From Anthonomus grandis grandis (Eukaryota > Arthropoda > Insecta > Coleoptera > Curculionidae), in contig NC_065558.1 in the NCBI RefSeq assembly GCF_022605725.1, forward strand, positions 1,674,001 to 1,738,000: 64,000 nt of DNA. The letters run 5' to 3'. Within the stretch, counting starts at the first letter, position 1. Every line of letters begins with the position of its first letter. Of this stretch, positions 55,821-64,000 are shown piece by piece. The notes under the pieces are model-generated. The model saw only the letters and a list, made by a program, of their open reading frames with translations, made no database searches and was not told where the DNA came from. Made by a program: the position numbers and the translations under genes.

Positions 55821-58320
55821 GAATCCTAGAATATGCCATAAAACTCATTAGACTATAACTGGAATTTCCAGGCTAGATTTTTGCTTTTAAACTGCCTGGA
55901 AGAAAACAATAATTTCACAAATGACAATTTTTCAGAATAAAGGGAAACTATAACGGGTGTCTTCTAGGGATAACTCCAACTGCCTGGACGAACTTAAATA
56001 ACTTTTCTAATAAGAATAAATTAAACAGCGATCAAAATAAATAATTATTGTTAATTTTAATTAGTTTTACGTTGGGCGCCAAAAATTTTCTTTTTTTGCT
56101 CATAAACTGTGAGGATTTTTATAATTTTTTCTAAACTAACATTAATTGACAATTTTAAAACAATTTTTACTTTTCCACTCTGTGTTAAACAGCTCAATAA
56201 AAAAAAGGTTGACGCTACTTTTTCTTCTTATATACCTTAAATTATGTGATGACCCTCTAGTTATTTTTTTATGAACCCCTACTTTCTTTAATGATAGACG
56301 TTTTTTCTTTTGACCACTAAGATAACCCGGTAGTTTTAGTTAAAATAGTGAAGCTGTATTATCGTTTTTTATGATTACTAAAGTCCCTACCTTAATGCTA
56401 GGAAACAAAGTGTCCCATTTGGACCTTTCTTGTAAAGTATTCTATATACACTTAGGGATAACTTAGGGACCATCGAAGCCAAAAATGTTTAACCTGTTGT
56501 TATATACGTTGGTACATATTTAATCTATTGTCAGGATTCTAGGGATCCTTCAGGATCTATTACCTAAATGGAACTTGGCGGATTTCACACCCGCTTCCCA
56601 AAGTCCGCCGAAATTCGGAGCATATAGTGGTGTAAAATGCCATTTGATTTGGTTACTATCTAGAAGTTCTTTGAAATTATTACCACAAAATAATACTTTA
56701 ATGGTTTTCTTTAGGTCGCGTTCAGCGCCTACAAAGTTGGTGCCATTATCCAACTTTTTAACCGTCTATATCTAAAGAACTGTTATAGCAAAATATAGCA
56801 TGCAACCTATCGATTTATCACTATATTCAAGAAAATAATTTTGCCCTGAATCACTTGAATAAGTTACACACAAAATCCTCCATTTTAAGGAGCAAATAGC
56901 TTCACTATTTTAAAATTTTGTTCACTTACTACCTGGAAAAAATGGCCTTGGAGCTTTTCCAGACAGTTGAAGCCCAACCCAACTGCCTGGACGAATACAA
57001 TTATTTCACTATTTTTATTAGTCTGATGTTGGGCGCCAAAAATTTGCTTTTTGTCAACTAACAGTTTTACTATTTTTTCTTGAATTAACTAACACTAATT
57101 GACACTTTATTGATAAGTTAGGCCAGAAAAGTGAGGACTGCTTCTATATTACACAGTGTTGGCTCTAAAACCTTTAAAAGTCAAAAAAGTTTCCACTTTT
57201 AAACCCCTGTAGTTTAAAGACTGTTATACCAAAATATGGCATTTGATCTCAAATAAAACTTTCGAGAATTTTACATAGAATCTAAGGTGTAATAAAAAAA
57301 TTATATGTTCCAATTAATATTTCAAAACTTCACACATAGAATATGCCTTAGAACTCATTAGGATGTAATTGGAATTTCCAGGCTAGATTTTTGCTTTTAA
57401 ACTGCCTGGAAGAAAACAATAATTTCACAAATGACAATTTTTCAGAATAACAGGAAACTATAATGGGTATTTTCTAGGGATAACTCCAATTGCCTGGACA
57501 AATATCATTTTTTTTCTAATAACAATAAATTAAACAGCGAACAAAAATAATTTTTAATTTTTATTAGTTTTATGTTGGGCGCCAAAAATTTTCTTTTTTT
57601 GCTCATAAACTGAGGATTTTTATAATTTTTTTAAAATTAATATTAATTGACAATTTTAAAACAGTTTTCACTTTTCCACTCTGTGTTAAACAGCTCTTGG
57701 CTCTAAAACCTTTAGAAATAAAAAAAACTTGTACTTTTTAACCGTTTATATCTTAAGAACTGTTATAGCAAAATATATCATGCAACCTATCAATTTATCA
57801 TCATATTGAAAAAAATTATTTTGTCCTGAATCACCTGAATAAGTTACACAGAATTCTCAATTCCAAGGAGCAAATAGCTTCACTAATTTGAAATTTTGTT
57901 CACTTACTACCTGGAAAAAATGGCCTTGAAGCTTTTCCAGACAGTTGAAGCTTGTCCTTCTTATCTGCTTTGGATAATCCCAACTGCCTGGACGAAAACA
58001 ATTATTTCACTATTTTTATTATTCTCATGTTGGGCGCCAAAAAGGTGCTTTTTGTCGACTAACAGTCTTACTATTTTTTCTTGAATTAACTAACACTAAT
58101 TGACACTTTATTGATAAGTTAGGCCAGAAAAGTGAGGACTGCTTCTATATTACACATTGTTGGCTCTAAAACCTTTAAAAGTAAATAAGGTATTTGATCT
58201 CAAATCAAACTTTCGAGAATTTTACATAGAATCTAAAATGTAATAATAAAATAATGTGTTCCAATTAGTATTCCAAAACTTCACACATAGAATATGCCTT
58301 TGAACTCATTAGGGTATAGT
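55820..58320 (+). repeat. Tandem duplication with GTTGGGCGCC words
   Basis: A unit starting near AGAATATGCCwTAnAACTCATTAG lies at 55832 and again at 57343, with a third start at 58283. Unit 1 is about 1.5 kb and unit 2 about 0.94 kb. Shared parts include ACTGCCTGGAAGAAAACAAT then AATTTCACAAATGACAATTT, GTTGGGCGCCAAAAATTTTC and CAGACAGTTGAAGC. GTTGGGCGCC occurs at 56071, 57028, 57574 and 58029. Several box hairpins lie inside. Confidence 0.75.
56550..56753 (-). pseudogene. BEL/Pao integrase fragment
   Basis: The minus-strand frame reads LDNGTNFVGAERDLKKTIKV, then IKWHFTPLYAPNFGGLWEAG and VKSAKFHL. DNGTNFVGA and PxAPxFGGLWEAxVKSxKxHL are the integrase core of BEL/Pao LTR retrotransposons; the Asp in DNGTNF and the Glu in WEAG are catalytic-type residues. 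Only about 65 codons remain, with no protease, reverse transcriptase or full LTR. The fragment lies in the longer unit of the duplication and is absent from the shorter. Confidence 0.85.
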
Positions 58321-58324
58321 TGGC

Positions 58325-59035
58325 TTTCCCAGGGTTTTCTTGGTTTCCTTGGATTTAAGTTAATTTTTAATTTTTCTTTTCTGCTTAAAAAATAAAAAAA
58401 TAAATAAATTTTTTAGTTATTTAAGTTTAATTTTTATATTCTTAACATGCAGTTTCTCCTTATTATTGTACTAAGCTTTTATTTTAATTTTTTAGGCAAT
58501 TTAAGTCATTTTAATTTTTCCGGCCACTAAGTTCTCTTATTTGAAGCTAATACGTTTTTCCTTCATTTAGACAGCCATTTTAGATATAATTCTTTAGCTT
58601 TTTTATGATACTTTAGGCAATGTTTGCATTTAACTTTTTTTATTTAATTTTCAACCTTACATACTCCAGGCAATAAAAATTAATTTGATTTTTCTACAAT
58701 TACATGGAACATTTTATGTAAATTCATATTTATTATGAAAAATCTGGGTAGAAATGATCAGTGACTTATAATATAGAAACCAAATATAAATGTACATAAA
58801 AAAAATTATTACAGAAAGGACACATAACAATATGGAAGAATGAAAACAACTTTATTTAAAAAAAAAAAAAAGGGGTGAACTTAGGCTGTTTTTTTTTAAT
58901 CTACAAGGGTTGCAAACCAAGCTTCTAAAGAAAACATTTTGAAATAAGATCAGAATGCTTAAAACTAACAATAAAAACATTATACAAATTACAAGGCAAA
59001 GTTATAAACGAAATAATTATAAATTTAAAAAAATA
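58325..59035. other. AT-rich DNA, no gene
   Basis: T-rich sequence with weak boxes (TTTAGGCAATTTAAGTC near 58490, CTCCAGGCAATAAAAATT near 58664) and an A run at 58857-58871. Confidence 0.4.
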
Positions 59036-59141
59036 TACCCTACTCAATCCGTTGTTGACACATGTTACAAGTACTAAACAAGCAAAGAAAAAAAAAGCGA
59101 TATACCTTTCTAATAGTAAATAACGTATTTAAATTTCTTAC

Positions 59142-59310
59142 TGTTTGTGTTGTCGTGAGGAGGTCGAGGGTCGAAATACGCGGTAACGAGCGCCAGCCAC
59201 AAGGGGCGAAATGACAAATTCGGCGAGAATACAACCCCCCGGAAACAATTGCGTTCGCCGGAAGGAATGTCAGGGGGAGGCCTACGAAATTCCCGCTTTA
59301 AATTATAATC
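59142..59310 (-). promoter_or_regulatory. CpG-rich island: candidate promoter or first exon
   Basis: A sharp G/C-rich patch stands in AT-rich DNA. The minus strand ends with a possible donor (CAAACA|GTAAGA, donor 59136-59141). All three minus frames are open across part of it, so coding cannot be assigned. TATAATTTAAAG near 59303 is TATA-like. It could be an upstream first exon of gene B (joining the acceptor-like CTTCAG at 53352) or the start of another gene. It shares the word ATACGCGGTAACG with the gene A first exon. Confidence 0.35.
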
Positions 59311-59314
59311 AGCT

Positions 59315-60290
59315 CTATTGGGGTGACTTTTATTTTGAAACAGTGACGTAGGACGTCTTGTAATTTTTATTTTTTCGGAATTTGGAATCTTTTAACAATG
59401 CATATCAATATAGTTTGGCGCAAAGTTTAAATCAAGTTTTGAGTACCTAAATTGGGAAAATAATCCACACTAAAGACAATAAAAAAGCGGCTTTAACCAA
59501 CCGAATTTTTGCACTGAATGATGGTATGGCTAAATTAAGTCAGTTGGCAAAAATAGTACAGTATTCTATTTGAAAAGTACGAGAAGCAAGTAAAGTTTAA
59601 TGATTATCTAATACAAAAAGTGCAATTAAAATTTTTAACTAAACTTAAGAAAGAGAAACAAGAGACTCTTAATAACAATAATTTATTTTAGGGCATCTTA
59701 TTAAAAAAAACGGAAAATCTTTAAAAGCCCTGTAGAGAAGATTAGAAAAAAATTTCAAGTTTACAGTGTCAAGACTTGGAAATAATTAAGATAGGTCAAA
59801 TTTAGTACTGTAAAAGCTGGTGAAAGCCCAATAAAGTATCATTTAATTGCTTATAAGAAACGGAATATTAATTTGAATATTTGGAAACTAGGCTTAAAAG
59901 ACACGAACTAGCTCAACTGCCTAGAAAAATAAATAAGATAAATTGCTCTGGGTATTAGAAATTTTCCAATTTGAAGTAAAAATACAAAAAAAATTAACTA
60001 TATATTAAATAATAAAAAAAATAGAAGAATAATATATTCAAATTTAAAATTATGGAACGGACAAAGATTGACCACATAGACCGAAGATGTGACTTATTTG
60101 ACTTCATGTGGACGTATAGTAGACGTAATCCAAATATAAAAAAGGGTTATTTAGTAAAAACTTCTTGACGGCAATATTTTAAAGTGAAAGTAAACCCTTT
60201 TTATATAGACCCTTAAAGACTTTCTCTTATAAGTACTTAAATAATACTATACGTGACTTCATAAATATTCTTTTAGTAAATTATACATAT
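59315..60290. other. Intergenic DNA, no gene
   Basis: CCTACGTCAC on the minus strand near 59350 with GACGTC next to it is CRE-like and may belong to the CpG island promoter. The rest is AT-rich. I see no gene. Confidence 0.3.
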
Positions 60291-60299
60291 AATAGATTT

Positions 60300-61150
60300 T
60301 ATTACAGGCAGTTAGTTGATCACCCCAATACTTCAACTGCCTAAAAGAATAATTGTAATTATTTATTGAGAAAAAAATATATAATAAAATGAGAGTCGTA
60401 TGCATTTTTATTTCAAAACCTGCATTTATTTAATTAGGTTAACGTTATTAGTAAAAAGAGACTTCGTCAACTATTTTTTTTTTTATATTAGGCGGTTGAT
60501 TATCACCACTATACTGTTTGGAGGTATTTAATTTTTATTCCAGGCAATTGATGACGTTAGTCTTCTTAAAAAGTATATTTGCAAACAATTGCTTCTATTG
60601 CCTGCAAAAATGTTGATTTTATTCCAGGCAGTACATCGCAACAATTCTTTACATACCTGGAAGAAGTTCAACATATCCAAGAAATTCAGGCATTCTTCAT
60701 AATTCAGTTGGCTTTTGTAAAATTTTACTAATAATCACTCGAATATTCAATCGTTTTTGTATTGGTGCATTCTTCCAATTAATGGAATTCATCAATGAAT
60801 AAACCGTTTTCAATACGATAGATTTTATTCCAGGCAGTTGATCACGTCTATACTTTAACTGCCTAAAAGTATAAATGTAATTATTTATTAAGAAAAAATA
60901 TGTAATAAAATGAGATTCATATGCATTTATGTTATGCATTTTTATTTCAAAATCTATAATTATTTAATTAGGTTTACATTATTAGTAAAAAGAGAGTTCG
61001 TCGACTACGACTAATAAGTTCTACTGCTTGGAAAAAATTTTGATTTCATTCCAGGCAGTCGATCGCAACAAATCTTTAAATGCCTGGAAGAGTTCCAATA
61101 TATTCAAGATATCCAGGAATTCTTTATAATTAAATATTCAACAATTTTTA
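60300..61150 (-). repeat. Box-hairpin element, left arm of a large inverted repeat
   Basis: Minus-oriented family copies in tandem (about 60300-60700 and 60825-61100). They show TTACAGGCAGTTAGTTGATC ... CTTCAACTGCCTAAAAG, the ATAATAAAATGAGAGTCGTA tail and AATATTCAATCGTTTTTGTA then TTGGTGCATTCTTCC. The same sequence returns on the plus strand at 63.1-63.9 kb. Confidence 0.7.
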
Positions 61151-61154
61151 CATT

Positions 61155-63100
61155 TTATGCACTATCCTAATGAATGGAATTTATCAATGAATTAATCGTT
61201 TTTGCCATTGAGTTGCCGTCTCATAAATTATAAATACGATGCATTTTATCTTAAGTAATATTTTTCTTAAGGTATTGTGAATATTTTGCAAGAAAACTCT
61301 TTATTTCCCTGTAAACTAACATGGACGGTTCTAATTTTTTTACTCAAAAACTGTGCATCATATAACACAATCAAATTTGCTCCAAACTAAATTGAGATTT
61401 GAGAAATCATTTATGGTTTTAGAAAAAGCAATAGGGATCATTTTTAATTAATTAAAAATGCCATACAGGGACTATCTCATATATAAATCAGCATTAATTT
61501 CAACACCACAAATGCTCACCCTTCTACTCCATTTTGTCGCAAATAACATATAGACCAACTAAAAATTTTCCAGTAGTATATACTTATGATATTCAAAACA
61601 TTCTTGAGATCCTGTAATAATTTAACTAATTATTTCCAAGATATCTCCTAATAATTAGACTTTATTAACAACATTTTAATGGAATAGAAAGTCTTTACTA
61701 TTCTAAGCTATAAATTAGCATCAAATCTCAATATCATTTGCAAATCTGAGAAATATCTATTTATATATTATTTTTCGCTTCTAATTCCTCTAAAAGTCTT
61801 AAAATGCACATGGAATTCTAAAACATCTCACATAAATACTTCATCCATTACAAAAGACCTAGGCCTCCTTTAATATACCAATAATTTTTTAAGGACAACA
61901 CTGTATAAACAATCCTCACTAGTATCATCGATGACTTTCATGTTTATTTTCAGTGTGATTAAGGTTTTGTAGCTTTATAGATCGTTAAGTTTATTTCCCT
62001 CCTTCAGTTTATCTGTTAAGTCTCGTTCGGTGACATAAAACTGACCCTGAGATAATAAAAGTTACTTAGCAATGAATTTAGGTCGAGTATATGAAAGTTT
62101 CATTAAAATTCTTTCATATTAACCTTAATGAAAAAGCCTGCACCCTTAAAAGATGATATACGACATGTCAATATTCTTTTAAAAAAATTTCGTCTTTTTT
62201 TTTAAATTAACCCTCTAATAATTAACGTCGTAAAGTGGGCGGATATCGGGCGCCAAATTTCATTTTCCTTGGAAATTTATGAAAGACTGCGCGTATTTAA
62301 CGCAAATCCTTGATTCCGGGCTGGTTTCCGAGATAAGTCCCCGGAAAATCTAATGTACCGGAAAAGCCTTTTATATATTTTGACAACGTACATGGGGAAG
62401 GTTTGTTCAATTTATTACCTTCACTTCCTGAAACTTCTATATCATAACGATCTAATAAGATATATAAAAGACATTTTAATGTATTTGTTTTTTTTGTCGG
62501 GTAACTTGGAAATGGAATTTTTTATTTGTTTTTGGACAAATAGTTTGCTTGGAGTTTATAGTAATTTTTTACTAAGTAAAGGATATTACAACCATTTAGG
62601 CACAGATTCAAAAGAATATGGGTTACTTCTATAGTGTTAAAAATTTGAATTTTGAATTTTCAGGGTAAAACTAGCAAGAAAATTAAAATTGTTAAATATA
62701 TCCGCTGTCATGTTTTTAACGCACATGAAATAAGAACACGTTTTAGGTGTTGCAGATGTAGTCAAAGAAAAACGGTGTAAATTTTGAGATATTGTATTAA
62801 AATCATATATTATTTATTTCAATTGTCAAGGATGTATTAACAATAAAAATAACAATTTTGGTTAATGATTGGAACAAATGGATTGGATTCACGTTATACA
62901 AGACATCGAGTTATGTATAAAAACAACAAAAGAAAAATAAAAACCACGACATAATTAAAATTACATTCAGGTATAATCCGTTAAAAAAAAATTAATAAAA
63001 AATATATAATTATTTTATTTTATACATTAGTTTGTCCACAATAACACCTACAATTTAACCCACGTTAAAAATAATTATACGCTCCTATGAATTATTACGA
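61155..63100. other. Spacer between the inverted arms
   Basis: Mostly AT-rich. It holds the partner of the 55.5-kb repeat (61790-62080) and a G/C-richer patch (62220-62360) with CGGGCGCCAAATTTCATTTT, like the GTTGGGCGCC words at 56-58 kb. The 93-codon plus ORF at 62353-62634 starts in that patch; its sequence (YILTTYMGKVCSIYYLHFLK) is hydrophobic by composition and I do not call it a gene. Confidence 0.35.
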
Positions 63101-63109
63101 TGGACTCCC

Positions 63110-63890
63110 TAGAATAAAGTCAACATTTTTTTCAGGCAGTAGAAGCCATTTTTTACAAATATACTTTCTAAGAAGATTAACGCCCTCAATTGCCTGAAAT
63201 AAAAATTAAATTCTTCCAGGCAGTTGAAGTATAATGGCAATAAACTGCATGAAATTAAAAAAAATTATTTAGACAGTTTAAAATTAAGTAGTCGACGAAC
63301 TTTCTTTGGACTAATACCGTTAACCTAATTAAATAACTGTAGATTTTGAAATAAAAATGCATAACTTAAATATATACGACTCTCATTTTATTATATTTTT
63401 TTCTCAATAAACAATTGCAATTATTCTTTTAGGCAGTTAAAGTATAGACTTAATCAACTGCCTGAAATAAAATCTATCATATTAAAAACCATTAATTCAT
63501 TGATGAATTCTATCCTTTCGAAGAATGCACCAATACAAAAACGATTGAATGTTCGAGTGATTATCAATAAAATTTTACAGAAGAATGCCTGGATATCTTG
63601 GATATGTTGGAATTCTTTCAGGCATTTAAAGAATTGTTACTATCGACTGCCTGGAATAAAATCAACATTTTTTCCAGGCAGTAGAAGCTATTTTTTACAA
63701 ATATACTGTCTACGCAGATTAACGTCATCAATTGCCTGGAATAAAGATTAAATTCTTACAGACAGTTGGAGTATAGTAGTAGTAATCAATCGTCTAATAT
63801 AAAAAAAAATTAAATAGTCTACGAACTCTCTTTTTACTAATAGCGTTAACCTAATTAAATAATTGTAGATTGTCAGTTTCATGTTTGTGA
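63110..63890 (+). repeat. Box-hairpin element, right arm of a large inverted repeat
   Basis: Plus-oriented copies of the 60.3-61.15 kb sequence: TTTCAGGCAGTAGAAGCC, CTCAATTGCCTGAAATAAAA, TAGGCAGTTAAAGTATAGAC, ATCAACTGCCTGAAATAAAA, GAATGCACCAATACAAAAAC then GATTGAATGTTCGAGTGATT. ORFs crossing it (63500-63751 here, 60697-60939 in the other arm) are the same repeat read through, not genes. Confidence 0.7.
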
Positions 63891-63962
63891 CCCAATATCT
63901 TTAATATTGCTGAGGGTTGTTGGGTGGGGTCAGAAATAAAACAGAAACCTGTTTACCTGGAT

Positions 63963-63996
63963 GTCGACGTTTCGACTTATATTAAGTCATCCTTAG
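63963..63996 (-). mobile_element. Possible Penelope-like element end with hairpin
   Basis: The minus strand reads TAAGGATGACTTAATATAAG then TCGAAACGTCGACATCC. A stem GACTTA/TAAGTC with a 3-base loop is followed by GAAACGTCGAC. GATGA-stem-CGAAACGTCG is typical of the region around the ends of Penelope-like retroelements, where hammerhead ribozymes have been described. The window ends here, so no coding part can be checked. Confidence 0.35.
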
Positions 63997-64000
63997 GACA

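Noticed and set aside
56575..56775. 66-codon plus-strand ORF
   Set aside because: Antisense shadow of the BEL/Pao integrase fragment.
62353..62634. 93-codon plus-strand ORF
   Set aside because: Mostly hydrophobic and aromatic residues expected from T-rich DNA; no recognisable family.
63500..63751. 83-codon ORF, and its partner at 60697-60939 on the other strand
   Set aside because: Both read through the same dispersed repeat in opposite arms (NAPIQKRLN shared). This is repeat DNA that happens to be open.

Overview
This is a very AT-rich eukaryotic nuclear window with long introns, few genes and many decayed transposable elements. The element families (Tc1/mariner, CR1/L2-like LINE, gypsy and BEL/Pao fragments) and a TCAGTC initiator suggest an arthropod, most likely an insect. 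I cannot fix the order from sequence alone. No rRNA gene, confident tRNA or CRISPR array was found, and most short ORFs look like noise. || Gene A (minus strand, about 5.0-31.35 kb) is the main find. By matching splice sites and reading phases I rebuilt a gene for a small secreted protein that looks like a peptide prohormone. A strong TATA promoter and a probable non-coding first exon lie at 31.2-31.4 kb. The signal-peptide exon is at 15.57-15.72 kb. Two tandem homologous cassette exons, 99 bp apart, lie at 12.15-12.41 and 11.92-12.05 kb. A shared terminal exon lies at 5.25-5.41 kb. The cassettes enter in phase 1 and leave in phase 2, so each fits alone but the two together break the frame; they should be mutually exclusive. 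Predicted proteins are 189 and 147 residues. I do not recognise the family. || Gene B (minus strand, about 44.3-53.36 kb) has five exons, four tightly clustered at 44.4-45.25 kb and a start exon at 53.27 kb. It encodes a highly charged 228-residue protein I do not recognise. A gypsy-like deletion derivative and several repeats sit in its 8-kb first intron. || Repeats fill most of the rest. One short sequence family runs through the window: boxes reading (T/C)CAGGCA(C/G)TTGAAG, in one orientation at 5.6-10.9 kb, in both orientations inside a 2.3-2.5 kb higher-order tandem array at 16.2-25.7 kb, and as nearly perfect hairpins at 38-46 kb, 54-58 kb and 60-64 kb. Other repeats are a ~185-bp satellite-like array (51.1-52.3 kb), a 0.9-kb direct duplication (40.2 and 45.5 kb), a tandem duplication carrying a BEL/Pao integrase fragment (55.8-58.3 kb) and a large inverted repeat (60.3 and 63.1 kb). 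Mobile-element remnants are a Tc1/mariner transposase tail (0.14-0.29 kb), a CR1/L2-like LINE (34.3-36.8 kb), the gypsy derivative (46.6-49.1 kb) and a possible Penelope-like end (63.96-64.0 kb). || All gene models come from reading splice signals by eye, without transcripts or homology searches.
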